Shown here: in pieces, positions 10,118 to 21,432 of the stretch
Numbering within the stretch: position 1 is the stretch's first letter
Layout of the letters: every line of letters starts with the position of its first letter
Assembly (NCBI GenBank): GCA_036346375.1
Contig: CM070520.1
Coordinates: forward strand, 20,498,852-20,562,851
Length of the DNA stretch: 64,000 nucleotides
DNA from: Guadua angustifolia
Lineage: Eukaryota; Streptophyta; Magnoliopsida; Poales; Poaceae
Direction: 5' to 3'
The notes under the pieces: generated by a model
What the model saw: the letters and a program-made list of their open reading frames with translations, nothing else
Told to the model about the DNA's origin: nothing
The model's database searches: none
Made by a program: the position numbers and the translations under genes

Positions 10118-13034
10118 ATGGTGAAGTTTGGCGTGAGCAAGGCCACGGCGGAGAGGCTCCGGGTACTTCAAGACTTTGGGTACCTTGGCGTCAGTACTTG
10201 GCGGCTCCCGGCCGGCGAGGCGGCGCCGGTGCCGCGCAATGACGAGATAGTCGCGTGTGAGCTGTACATCACCAACGGGCTCCGGATGCCCGAGAGCGAA
10301 TTCCTAGAGACCGTGCTCCTAAACTGTGAGTGCGAGCTTATCCACTTGAATCCCAGCTCCATCCTTGTCCTAACGATCTTCGCCCACCTTTGTGAGGGTT
10401 TCGTGGGCGTCCTTCCTACACCAAGCCTTTTCTTTCATTTTTATTCCTTGTTCCGTACCGGGGGCAACTCTGTCGTCGGCTCCCGGTACTTCCGCCTCCG
10501 GAGCAGCCGCCCGTACGAGTACCCCCCTTTCTCCCTCAAAGATTCGGTGGCCGGATGGGCCGAAAATTGGTTTTATCTGCGGAAAGCGGAGGGGAGCACC
10601 TTGCGCTACACCGAGACGGCGGCCGGCTACTTCGAGATGCCGCGCCCGGCCGTCGCGCCCGAAGAGGAGCGGACGCTGCAGATGATCGGCGAGCTCACGC
10701 AGATGGGGCTCACCGGGCGGGACATTGCCCGTGACTTCCTCCGGAACAGGGTGTCCCCTCTGCGGAGGAGGGAGCACCCGTTCTTCCAGATCACCGGATG
10801 GGATGACGTGACCCGAGAGGGTATCTCTTGTAAGTTCCACGACCCTGAGGATTCTTCGCCCTGCCTCTGCCATTCCGTGCCCAGGCTGACTTCGTTTGCT
10901 GGTTCGAAACAGCCACGGACTTCGACTGGACGGAGAAGAGGGTGTCCGAGTTGTTCGGCACCCCCAAGGGCAAGGATCTCGAGCTCAAGCGGCAAGTGCC
11001 GAGCAACGTGCTCGAGCGGGGCGAAGTGGTAGGCTTGTTTGCAGTTCATGCTCGGGGGAGAGCGTCCCGAGCACTTCTGATGCGCACTTCGTGAATTGCT
11101 CGTAGGAAAGGACCGCCCTGGAACTGGCGGTGGCCGCGCTCGCGCCCCCGGCGGGCGGCAAGGAGATGCTTATCCCCGCCTCCCGGGCCAAGGGCTCGAG
11201 GAGCAAGAGGAGCGCCCCGCCACCGGCGACTACTCGGGCATTGAAGAGGCAGGCGGGCGCATCTAAGGACCGGCCGGCGCCCCACAAGGAGTATGCCGAC
11301 CGGAAGGAGGAGGTAAGCCGCTTGAAGATCTGGCTGAAGCACTATAGTTCGAGGGCTCAAGTGGAGCAGATCGAGGCAGAGGGGAGACTGATCGAGAGGA
11401 TGGTGCAGGCCGAGCGGCAAGCGCTGGAGAGGTAGCTCGTCCAGCTGAGGACCGAGGTCGAGCAAGCCAAGAAAGACCGGGCCCTTGCGATCGCCAACCT
11501 GGACGCGCACCACCCCGAGGCCAAGCGCGGAAGCTCGGAGGTGGTGTTGGTCGAGATCAACATGGAGAAGGCCGACCCTCGCTTGGCCAGGATCACTCAG
11601 TCCGCGGAGAGGAGAGCTGAGGCGGTGATTGTGGCGGCCAGGAACCCAGCCGTGGGCGGCGATGAAGGCCCGGACGAAGGTGAGTCTTGGGATTTGCCCT
11701 CCTTCACTTTTCTTGCTCTTTGCTTCAAGGCTACCGAAGCTAACCCCACTCCCCAACGTATGCAAAGTAGCTCAGATGGCCTTCCTGACCGCCGCAGATA
11801 GCTTACGAGCTTATTGATCGTGCCTTAGCGGGGGTGCTTGCCGACGCCACCGACATCGTGATGGCCGAGGGCGTGGGGGCGGTGGACCCTCCCGCCCCAG
11901 AGGGAACGCTACCCTCGGGCGGGCTTCCCGACCATCCCCACGCGGAGAGCGTGGAAGGAGGGGAGAAGGCCGACCGCACGGCCCCGAGCGAAAAGGCTGC
12001 TCCAGAAGGCATGGTGCCCGTGGGCGAAATACCTGCCCAAGATGAGGGCGTAAAGTCCCCGGGCGAACCGCATGCCCGGGATGAGTCGTCGCCAGCCCCG
12101 AGCGAACCGCATGCTCGGGCGGACGTTTTACCCCCGAGCGAACAACATGCTCAGGGGGACAGCGAGAATACCGTGAGCGAGAGTGCCGCTCACGAGTGGG
12201 CCTTGGTACCCCGGGGCGAACCTCATGCCCAGGGGGAGGATTCTTCATCCTCGACCAACCCACCCTTCTGGAAGGGCCCACAGGAAACGCGGAGCCCCCT
12301 GCCGAAGTTGGAAGATTTTCCGAGGGGAGAGGTCACCGAGTGCTTCCGAAATGAGCTTCGCGCGTGCCTTGATCAGGTGAGGATGTTTCTCTTTGCGTTC
12401 GTCATGGTTCCCCTCCTTAGCGTCTCCGGGATGGTATCTGAAATCTCCTGGTTTGCAGGTCTTCGAAAAGACCATGGAGAGCTTCGACGCAGCAATAGAG
12501 GTTCCCGAGGAAACGGCCCGGCTGCTAACCGACCACGAGGTCCGCCTGGCGGAGGTTGAGCAGATGCTGGCCGACTTCAAGCTCAGGGACAGGCTGCTCG
12601 TCCTCAGATGTCGCCAGGCGGAGAAGGACGTCTCCCAAGGTAGGGAGAGGATCCTCGAGCTCGAGCGAGAGCTTGAGCAAGAAAGGTCGTGCTCCCGCCA
12701 GGCCAAGGAAGGAGCTACCGCTGAAAAAGAGAAGATCCAAACGCTCGAGCGAGAGATCGAGCGGGAAAAGAAACGGTCCCTTGACGCTGGGGAGAAGGCC
12801 CTCAAGCTCGAACAAGAGCTCGAGGCGATGAAGCAGCACTCCGGCATCCTTGAAGCGAAGGTGGCGGAGCTGGGACGGGCAGCGCGAGCGGCCGCCGACC
12901 TTACGGAACAAGGAAACGAAGAGGTCGAGTAGCTCCGCGAAGAAGCCCGCGAAGGTCGCGAAACCCGCCGGAAGTTGATCGACAAGGAGGCCAAGATCGA
13001 TGAACTGAGGCAGAAGCTATCCGCGGCCCTCTAG
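10118..13034 (+). pseudogene. Antisense accessory gene of the Tat element (Transposase_28-like, coiled-coil protein), five exons
   Basis: The likely start is ATG 10118 (MVKFGVSKATAERLRV). Exons: 10118-10829, 10913-11028, 11106-11679, about 11798-12376 and 12459-13034. All introns have GT-AG ends. Exon 1 resembles the 'putative gypsy-type transposon' domain found in plant retroelement annotations. Exon 3 is rich in basic and then heptad-like residues. Exon 4 is acidic with repeated SEPHA/GEPHA units. Exon 5 is a long coiled coil rich in Glu, Lys and Arg. Damage: TAG at 11433-11435 and 12930-12932, each followed by continued coiled-coil reading in frame, and a phase clash at the exon 3/4 junction. 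It is transcribed against gag-pol and lies between pol and the 3' LTR. Its biochemical role is unknown. Confidence 0.82.
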
Positions 13035-13999
13035 GGAGCGACGCCCGGAGTGTAGGGGATTTCTTTCTTTTTCCTTTCTCTTGGCGACTTTTGGATGGCC
13101 TTTGGTGCCGCCGGTGGGGCATGTAACTATTTTTTGCTTAAGGGTTGCCCCCGTGGCAGTACTTATTTTATCTTTGCTCGGCTTTTTCCTGAGAACAAAA
13201 ATCATGAAGCAAACAGCAAGGAGTAGGTCGGCCGTAGGTTAGAACGACGTGTGGACAACGCTAGCCCGGAGTGCGCGACTTAATGATAACGCGTCTTTGA
13301 GAAAGAAACAACGTTATGCTAGTAAGATAGGACGAAGTACTTGGTCGAGTTTTTGGAATGATACGGGCGCAGGCAACTCGCTCTTCCCTTAGCCCCCGCT
13401 GCGAATGAGGGCCGTGCGCCTATAATGCAAGCACAGGCTCGTTTGTAGGAGAGTTGGGAAAGACCCCCCCCGACCAAGGTACAGGCCTCTCCGAGGAGCG
13501 AAAGTGGTTTTGGTCGGGGGGAAGAAGGAGCAAGGCCGAGGCTTTCTTGATGCTCGAGGCGCATAGCCTTTGCCCGTGGCGCTAGTATGGTCGTAAGTGA
13601 GGAAAGACGCACGTCTGCCCGAGAGGGTGCGCAACGGCCGAACCTGAAGTAAACCTCAAGACCGACCAAGGGGCTGTCTGTGTGCGACCTGTATCGCGCA
13701 GCGGAGAGCTACTGCGGACCGAGGTCGGCTTATTTAGGCCGGAGCCCCCAGGTGGCGAGTTTTATTGGCGGGGTGTTGGTCGTGGCACCTTATGTGGGCG
13801 CGCGTCAGTGACGAACTACGCCTGCTGCTAAGATCATGAAAGAAATAAAAAGTATGCCCCTGCGCGAGACTGTGCGTGACCTTGTATATGCATTCGCAGC
13901 ATCTTGGGGAAACAGATATTTGCGCGAGCGTAGCAAAAGTGCCACTTTCTTAAAAAAGAAAACAGATGTATATACAATGCGCAAAAGAAAGCATCAGTT
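13035..13999. other. Non-coding interval between the two convergent genes of the Tat element
   Basis: This lies between the stop of the antisense gene and the pol stop (14000-14002), so it holds the 3' ends of both convergent transcripts. Small open frames are not conserved-looking. No domain, hairpin array or RNA gene was recognised. Confidence 0.6.
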
Positions 14000-15184
14000 T
14001 TAGACAAAGAACTTGCGCAGCTGGTCGATGTTCCACGAGCTCGCGAGCACGCGACCGTCTTCCCTTGCAAGGCGGGTAGCCCCTGGGCGTGCTATCGAGA
14101 CGACCGTGAACGGGCCTTCCCACCTGGGGGAGAGCTTGTTGGCCTTCGACAAATCCTGGATTCAACGGAGGACAAGGTCGCCGACCTGCAGGGCGCAAGT
14201 CCAGATTGACTTGGCTGCGTGCCTGCGAAGGGCCTACTGGTAGACGGCGGATCGGAGCAACGCCCTCACACGCGCCTCCTCAGCGAGGTCGAGGTTGAGG
14301 CGACGATCGCGACTTTGGTGGATACTGTCAGCCAGGTGAACCCTTGGGGATCCGAGCACGATTTCGGCAGGTAGGACGGCCTCGGCACCGTAGACGAGCT
14401 GGAAGGGCGTTCGCAGAAGCGCTGCTCGTTGTAGTGCGCAAGATGCACTGAGGACGGAAGGAAGCTCGTCCACCCATGACCCGCCGTGCCGGGAGAGGTC
14501 TTTGAAGACCCTTTTCTTGATCCCTTGAAGGATTTGGCCGTTTGCTCGCTCGGCTGCTCCGTTGCTCTGTGGATGGGCTACAGAGGCGAAGCAGACTTTT
14601 GTTCCGATGTCCTCGCAGTAGGCTTGGAACAATTCACTGGTGAACTGAGTGCCATTGTCCGTGAAAAATGTCTTGGCTGCTTGAGCCGAAATGGTCGATA
14701 CCGGCTCGGCCTCGATCCACTTAGAAAAAGTGTCAATGGCTACGAGCAAGTACTTGCAACCCTTTCGACCACGGGGGAAAGGCCCGAGAATGTCAGCCCC
14801 CAGGTCGAGAATGGCCATGAGAGTGGGATAGTCTGCGGTACGCCTGTTGTCGGTGGGCCTTCTTGGCGTGGAACTGCACGCCCGCAAGTAGCCACGAGCC
14901 TCGAGCATCGCCTAGAGCTTGGCCAAGAGTATCCCAAAGTGGAATGCTTTGCTTACGAAGGCCCGGAAGGACGAGTGAGCCCCGCACATGCCCTCATGGA
15001 TATCTTTGAGAAGGAAATTGCCCTCTTCTCGAGATATACACTTGGAGAGGACACCAAGTGCTCCTTTGCGGTATAAGGCACCCTCGACTAACTTGTAGGC
15101 AGAGGATCGCCTTTTGAGCCGGGAACGCTCGGCTTCTTCCTCGGGCAGTGTCCCGTGGGCGAGGTACTGGACGAATGGCGTCAT
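14000..15184 (-). pseudogene. Integrase of the Tat element
   Basis: On the minus strand, an H2C2-type start (14912-15184, with HEGMCGAH) leads into the catalytic core (14234-14908). The core has DILGPF, TDNGTQF and AAERANG carrying the D, D and E positions. The C-terminal tail (SPRWEGPF... QLRKFFV) ends at a stop at 14000-14002. About fifteen residues usually found between KTFF and TDNGTQF are missing, and frames change near 14235 and 14910. The enzyme would insert the cDNA into the genome, but this copy is non-functional. Confidence 0.9.
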
Positions 15185-16229
15185 CTAGTCTGCACCATGC
15201 TCGAGGAAGGAGACGTTACCGTACGTCTCTTGTGCCTCCTCTACAGAGGGAATGGAGGGCTTGTGCAGATGCTCTACTGGCGCCCCGGGCAGGGTGAGCA
15301 TCTGAGGGTTTGCCTCCTCTACAGAGGGAATGGAGGGCTTGTGCAAATGCTCAACGAGCGCCCCCGGAGGGGCGGGCATCTGCGAGGAACCGACCTTGGA
15401 AAGGTGGTCGGCCAGGGAATTGTCCTTCCTAGGGATGTAGAGTACTTCGAAATTTCTAAAGTACCGCTCCATCTTCCTCACTTCAACCAAGTAAAGCGCC
15501 ATTGAGTGATCGGAACACTGATACTCCTTATTGACTTGGTTGACGACCAGCTGTGAATCGCCTTTCACAGTTAGCCGTTGGACTCCGAGCGCCTTGCACG
15601 CCAGAGTCTCGCCAAGAGGTTTTCATACTCCGCCGCGTTGTTTGTTGCGGCGAAGTATAATGGATAACGATTGAGGCGCCTCGAGGATACGATGACGCCA
15701 CCTTCGAAGCGCTGAAGGCTCGGGACCCGTCGAAGTACATGGTCCAACGGCCGTCCCCAGATTCGTGGGTCTCGGTGGCGGGCTGGGCGGGGTTCGTCCA
15801 TTCCGCCACGAAATCCGCTAAGATCTGGGATTTGACAGCCGTGCGGGCAAAGAAGTGGACATCGAACTCTGCGAGTTCCATGGCCCACTTCGCTATCCGA
15901 CCGCTGGCGTCCTGGTTTCTTAGGATCTCCCTAAGTGGAAAGCCGGTCGGGACAACGACCTTGTGAGCTTGGAAATAGTGGCGCAGCTTCCTCGAGGCTA
16001 CGAGCAATGAGTACAAGAGCTTCGACCTCGGTAACGCCTTTGGTCCATGCAAGACTTGCCGACGTAATACACGGACGCCGCGTCCCTTCTCGCTTACCAC
16101 CAAGACCGCGCTTACGGCCGGGGTGTCGCCATGAGTAAAGAAGGAGGGCTCTCCAGACCGGGTGTGGCCAAGGTCTGGGCCGACAGTATCGCTCACCTCG
16201 AAGGAGCGGTTAGCTTCCTCCGCCCGCAC
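15185..16229 (-). pseudogene. RNase H and second (plant-type) RNase H of the Tat element
   Basis: The first RNase H is seen in 15900-16229 (KALPRSKLLYSLLVASRKLR region). It is followed by the second domain, with WTMYFDGS near 15735, ATNNAAEYENLLA near 15640, and GDSQLVVNQV plus IPRKDNSLADHLSK in 15185-15568. At least two frameshifts break it. A second RNase H is diagnostic of the Tat group. The linker to integrase contains a 26-codon in-frame duplication (15235-15390). Confidence 0.88.
15235..15390 (-). repeat. 78-bp in-frame tandem duplication in the RNase H-integrase linker
   Basis: Two copies start at 15235 and 15313 with CCTCCTCTACAGAGGGAATG. On the coding strand both give VEHLHKPSIPSVEEA, so the duplication kept the frame. 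Differences between the copies show it is not recent. Confidence 0.8.
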
Positions 16230-16396
16230 GAAGCCTCGTGTCTCATGGAGCGCTTAAAAGGGCAAGCGCGCTACCGACCGGAAATGAAGCGGCTCAGGCC
16301 TGCCATGCGTCCGGTCAGGGTTTGCACCTCCTTAATGGAGCTCGGGGGGCGCATCCTTTCGATGGCTTCGATTTTCTCCGGATTAGCGCCGATGCC

Positions 16397-17131
16397 TCAG
16401 GGTCTGATAAGGTACCCGAGTACCTTACCCGCTCTCACGCCAAAAACACACTTTTCGTGGTTAAGCTTTATTCGATGTCTGTTAAGATTACAAAAGGTTT
16501 CCTCGAGGTCGGACACGTGACCTGAGGCAAGCTTACTTTTAACTACGATATCATCGACATAAACTTCCAAGTTTCGACCTACCTGGTCCCAGAAGGTCTT
16601 CTGCATCAGGCGCTGGAAGGTTGCGCCGGCGTTCCGTAGACCAAAAGACATGGTCGTGTAGCAGAACGTGCCGAAGGGCATAATGAAGGAGGTCTTCTCT
16701 TCGTCCTCGGGGAGCAAGCTAATCTGGTGGTAGCCCGAGTAGGCGTCCAGGAAGCTCATCACCTGAGATTCTGCCGTCGCGTCGACCAGCTGGTCAATGC
16801 GCGGCAGCGGAAAGTTGTCCTTCGGGCAGGCGGCGTTTAGGCCGGTGTGGTCGACACACATGCGCCACTTGCCACCCTTCTTTTTGATGATTACTGGGTT
16901 CGCCAGCCACTCCGAGTGCTCGACTTCTCTGACGAAGCCAGCCTTAAGGAGCTTGTCGAGTTCTTCCCGGATAATTGCCTGCTTCTCCGGGGAAAATCGC
17001 CTGAGCCTCTGACGCACAGGTCTTTTATTAGGCCGAACAGCTAGCCTGTGCTCGATCACTTCCCTTGGGACCCCGGGCATGTCGGACGGTTCCTCAAAGC
17101 GAACACGCCTGCTGTTCAAAGAAAGTGACAA
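16397..17131 (-). pseudogene. Reverse transcriptase of the Tat element
   Basis: An uninterrupted 244-residue stretch covers the palm and fingers. It includes LLKAGFVREVEHSEWLANPV, KWRMCVDHTGLN, SFLDAYSGYHQI and catalytic YVDD (codons at 16550-16561). It is the best-preserved domain of this element. It is flanked upstream by the protease region (about 17450-17800) and downstream by RNase H. It is scored as part of a broken polyprotein because both flanks are out of frame. Confidence 0.92.
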
Positions 17132-17197
17132 GCTCGAGTTCCTATTTAGGGTCTAGGGAAGACCCTATGTGGAACACCTTGGTCGGGTCGGCCTCAT

Positions 17198-18058
17198 TTA
17201 GAGGGACCGCCTTGGTTTCTCCTCCGGGCTGGAGGGTAACTCTTGGTCGGGAAGGCGCCGGTGCTTGGTCGGGCCCACGCTGAAGCAGCTGCCCGACCAT
17301 GTCGAGAGACTTCGTCGCGAGCTCAGGCCGCCTGCCGCCGCCTTTTGACAAGGATCGCGCCTTCGTCCCGGACCTTCGTGCATTGATAGGCGTGATGCGT
17401 GGCGGCCATGAACTTGGAAAGGGAGGGCCTGCCTAGAATGGCATTGTAGGCCGACTTGAAGTCTCGACCGGTTGACCAGCTCGGTCCGGAAGTTCGCGAG
17501 GCCCCCGAACGTCACGGGCAGCACGATCTGGCCGATAGGCTTGATCGAGGTGCCGGGGACAATCCCGAAAAATGGGACGGCTATGCTCTTGATCTTGGAA
17601 CGAGGGACCTGCATCTCGTCCAGGACCACGGCGGATATGAGGTCCAGGGAGCTCCCACTGTCGATGAGAACCCGGCCGACCTTCGCGTTGTTGATGGTCG
17701 GGCTCATGACCACGGAGCCTCTGGGTTTGGTCATTCCAAGGGACAATCGCCCTGGAGAAGGTGAGGGCAGCTCGACCACTTGAACTGCTGCACGGGTGGC
17801 TTGCCTTGAGCAATGTGGCCGACCTCCCGTGTGGCTTCCTTCAGGTCCCTGCGAGACTTGTAGGCCGAGGAGCCCTCGAATATGACCGCGATGTGGTTTT
17901 GGGGCTCCTGGTAGTCCATGTCGTCGTCGTCGTCCGCGGGACCCTTGCCCTTGCTGCTCTCCCCCTTGCTCGGGAGAGTCGGCATGGGGCCTTCGCCCTT
18001 CTAGAATTTCTCCAGGCGGTATGCCCAGTCTTCTGCTTCGCGAGGTCGTGGCGGCCAC
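17198..18058 (-). pseudogene. Protease region of the Tat element
   Basis: The retropepsin motif reads VLIDSGSSLDLIS with the catalytic Asp near 17662. It is followed by PFFGIVPGTSIKPIGQI and LPVTFGG, the usual order in plant gypsy proteases. The Asp-Ser-Gly triad is an accepted variant. The reading drifts out of frame beyond about 17460, before the reverse transcriptase. It would cleave the polyprotein if intact. Confidence 0.85.
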
Positions 18059-19867
18059 CGTGGAGCGGGCAAAGCGCCGTCATGGGCACCCCTTCGCCGC
18101 GATCCTGGCCGTCGTGATCTTGGCCTTCGCGATCCTGGTCTTCCTGGCCTCGATCGTTGTCGTCGCGGTCGCGGCGGCGGCGTGGCTGCCCTCGACCACC
18201 CGTCTTGTGGACGAAGACGGCGGGCGCGGATCGCCGCGCCCACGGCCGCCACCAAATCCGGCGCGCGTGACTTCTTCTTCTTCTTGAACTTCTTCTCCGC
18301 GGAGCCCGAGGGCCTTTTGCTCGAGGGGCCTTCCAGGCCGGGCTGGGGCGGCAGCTTGCCCTCGTCGAGCGCCTTCTTCCATTGTACGGCCTCGTCGGCG
18401 TTCGCGTAGCGGTCGGCCATACGGAACAGCTCGTTGGCCGATAGGTCAGGGTGGATCTCCAAGTCTTGTGTGAAGCGGACGTCGCGGACACCAAACTTGA
18501 ATGCCCGGACAACCGCTTCGTCCGAGATGCTCGGGATGGAGTTCCTTACCTTAATAAATCTCTGGACGAAGTCGCGCAACGTCTCTTTGTCCGTTTGGAT
18601 CAAACGCTCGAGGTCAACTCTGGAAATTTGCCCCGAGTGCCTCCGAGAGCTGCCTCCATGAGCGGATTGACCCCTCCTTTTGGTTGAAAAGCCATGTCCT
18701 GGCGGAACCGTCGAGGACCGTGGGGAGGTAGTTAGCCATGACCCCTCGTCCCGCCGCCGCCGATGGCGGTGGAATAGATTGAGATGAACTCGCCGGATTC
18801 TCGGGTCCCATTGAAACGCTCAATGTGGCCGGGCTTGAACTTGTTCGCCACTTAACATCGCGAGGATGCGAAAAGGCCTTAAGCACCAATGCCGCCGTCG
18901 TGGCGACTTCGGCGTGGCGATCGTGGCGGCCGGGGCCCAGGCGGTCCTTCGCGCACGACTTGAGGCGAGAGAACACACTATCATGCCGGCGCGACGACGG
19001 CGGGTTCGAGGTGGAGTACATGGAGCGCTCGTGAGCAGGCGGGTCGTGCCCGCGAGTCTGTGAGGTCGTTCGAGAAATGCTCCGAGCATCCTCACGATGC
19101 CGGTGCCGCTTCCCTCGGTCCTCCCGAGCAGGGCTCCGGGAGGCACCGGTGGGGGAGTGGTGCTTATAATACCGGGAAATACTCCGGGGTTGCAGAGTAC
19201 CAGGCGGTCCTGGGAGCCCGATGTCGGTGGTGAGTTTTTCCAAGTTCTTAGCCACGAGCGCCCCCATGGCCGCCAGTCCGCTTATCGGAGAAATTCGAGG
19301 CCGCAGACGATCAGCCGCCATAGTGCGAGGCGCTCGGCGCCCTGAGGAGCGACGGGGCGACTTTGGTAGGCGGTCGCGCAGCACTCTCTGAGCGGTATTC
19401 GCCGATCTTCGCGAGTTCGGTCTCGGCCCCACACCCGCCCCCCGCTATGTTGGTGGTGGATGACCGCCGTTCACGCCAGGACAACTCCGGTGAACGCCGC
19501 CAAGCAGCCGGTGATGGGGAACCTGCTGGAGACCGCCGCTTCTTGATCGCCTTCCTTCCCGCCATGCAGACGCCGCGGAGCACCAGACCACGAGGTGACG
19601 CCGGCGGTGTCGATGACGCGGTCTCATGGCTGAACTCGAGACGATCAGAGCGCTCGATCGCCATAGAGGTCGCCAACCCTTCCTCGTGAACGAGGGTATC
19701 CGGCCGCGAAGCGAGGAACGCTCGCCGCAGCCCACCGGGAAAGACTCCGGTTTCGGTGTGGCCTTCGGGTCGGCCAGACCACCCACGCCATCGCCGGGCG
19801 AGTATTCGTCGCCGCCCTCCACGTCATCGAAGACGCAGAGGTCTTGATTGTCTTGTGAGTTCAGCAT
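18001..19867 (-). pseudogene. Gag of the Tat element (frameshifted)
   Basis: The likely start ATG is at 19867 (MLNSQDNQDLCVF), only 54 bases inside the 5' LTR edge. The gag core is recognisable as LPTVLDGSARTWLFNQ (about 18690-18730). After a frame change it continues as DKETLRDFVQRF, ISDEAVVRAFKFGVRD and MADRYANADEAVQWKK (18200-18600), then a Lys-rich tail. The intervening 18740-19800 is GC-rich and shifts frame several times. Gag would package element RNA; this copy cannot make a full protein. Confidence 0.82.
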
Positions 19868-19904
19868 CCTCAGGGATTCCTCGCGAAAGGACTTCAGTCG
19901 GTCC

Positions 19905-19921
19905 CCACGAATGGTGCCAGC
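19905..19921 (-). other. Primer binding site of the Tat element
   Basis: Immediately inside the 5' LTR, the minus strand reads GC then TGGCACCATTCGTGGGG. This resembles the TGGCGCC...GTGGG primer sites of Tat-lineage elements. The exact tRNA cannot be named from sequence alone. Confidence 0.6.
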
Positions 19922-20602
19922 TGTCGACGGTTCGGGAACGGATCCTCCGCCGAGTTTACTTGTTGAATGAGGGATCAACTTAAGGCCCCTTTCCCGCCAG
20001 GGGTGTAGCGTCCGAGGCCCTGCCGAGCTACAGAGCGAGGCGACCAAGACAATCGCAAGGCATAAGAGGTCGTTTTATCTAGTTCGCCTCTCGGGGAGAT
20101 AATGTTTCACGCCCAAGAGTTGCACCGATATCTCAAGATGGTTACAAGTGTGTGTACAAGTAAGAGTGAAGGTCTAGTGGAGCTAACTTAGCCAGAAAGG
20201 GAGCGAGAGAAATCCTGCACGCGAGAGGGTATTTATAGGGGATTACAGGCGACAAAGCATTCATTGCAGGGGGCGTTCCAATCGTTTTGACTCGAGCGAT
20301 CATGTTGCGCGCCACCGCCGGCACCACGTGACGGGTACAATGAAGCGTATTCCGGCGCAGACCACGGACGGCCCCGCAGTTAATGCCGGATCAGCTTCGT
20401 AGACCGTGCCCGGCTTTTGGGTGGGCTTCGAGGCAGCTTCGGCGGACTGGGTCAACAGGTCGTGGGCCCCCGAGCAAGCATGCTCGGGGGGCTTACGGCC
20501 GGCATGCTCGGGGAACCAAGATAGGGACCATGCCCGCACGGCATGGCAGGAGCTTGGCCGGGTCGCGATGGTCGTTTCTAGGCGAATATCCAATCCCCGA
20601 CA
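19922..20602 (-). repeat. 5' LTR of the Tat element
   Basis: 681 bp, TGTCGACGG to CCCCGACA. The minus-strand TATA box (TATAAATA) is at 20230-20237. The palindrome CCGAGCAAGCATGCTCGG is near 20469-20486, as in the other LTR. The LTR is followed by the right AGTTC duplication. Confidence 0.92.
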
Positions 20603-21432
20603 AGTTCATTTTGGCCACAACAGATTATTTCTCCAAGTGGGTTGAAGCTATACCCCTTAAGAAGGTTACAAATGTTGAGGCTATCAGATTTTTCAATGAG
20701 CATATTGTTCATCGGTTTGTTATTCCACAAACTATCATGATTGATGAAGGTACTATGTTCATGTTAGACGAGTTCCAAAATTTCGCAAAGAGCCTAGGCA
20801 TCAAGCTACTCAACTCAACTCATCGCCTTATTACGCTTAGGCTAACAGGCAAGTCGAGTCGTCTAACAAAACCTTAATCAAACTGATTGAGAGGAAGATT
20901 GACGAAAAACCAAGGAATTAGCACTCGACATTGTCGGAGTCATTATGTGCATATCAGTTAGCGTATCATGGATCGATCAAGTTGTCACCATATCAATTAG
21001 TTTATGGTCAAGAAGCCGTTTTGCCTGTCGAAATTAACATTGATTCAACACAAGTGGCCAGATAAAATAATTTGTCAACTCAGGAGTACAAAGACTTAAT
21101 GATTGATAATCTAGATGACTTGGCAGAATTATGACTATCCACATTGGATCGGCTTTAAGAATAAGGAAAGAGTCGCAAGGGCATACAACAAAATGGTTGT
21201 GCCTAAATCATTCAGTGAAGCCAATCTGGTTTGGAAAACTATACTACCCGTTGGTTCTAGGGATAACCAATTTGGTAAATGGTCTCCTACATGGGAAGAA
21301 CCTTACAGAGTAAATTAGCCTGTTGATGAAAATTTCTACATACTCGAGACATTGGAGGGAGCCATCTTGCCTAAAGCGATCAACGGGAAGTACTTGAAGA
21401 AATACTACCCTAGCGTATGGGTTGGATTGTAA
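20603..21432 (+). pseudogene. Decayed Tat-type gypsy integrase, second part
   Basis: This continues the reading broken at 8757: the AAG TTC codons are followed here by ATT TTG GCC, giving FILATTDYFSKWVEAIPL. The core aspartates and the C-terminal half follow with several stops. The protein end AINGKYLKKYYPSVWVGL stops at 21430-21432. The closing peptide is typical of Tat-like polyproteins in grasses. No 3' LTR was recognised downstream. Confidence 0.88.

Larger units (their letters stand above)
8758..20602 (-). mobile_element. 11.8-kb Tat-lineage Ty3/gypsy retrotransposon
   Basis: Bounded by LTRs at 8758-9452 and 19922-20602 and by a perfect AGTTC duplication. The coding order on the minus strand is gag, protease, reverse transcriptase, RNase H, second RNase H, integrase (19867 down to 14000). 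Between pol and the 3' LTR sits a separate gene on the opposite strand (10118-13034), as known for Tat-lineage elements such as Retand and Grande. The element is inserted in the integrase of an older Tat-type element. Gag-pol is broken many times, so the copy is not autonomous. Confidence 0.95.

Noticed and set aside
11046..12994. Minus-strand open frames of about 240 residues opposite the antisense gene
   Set aside because: They are shadows of the GC-rich coding strand. The plus-strand reading has introns, a TATA box and coiled-coil heptads.
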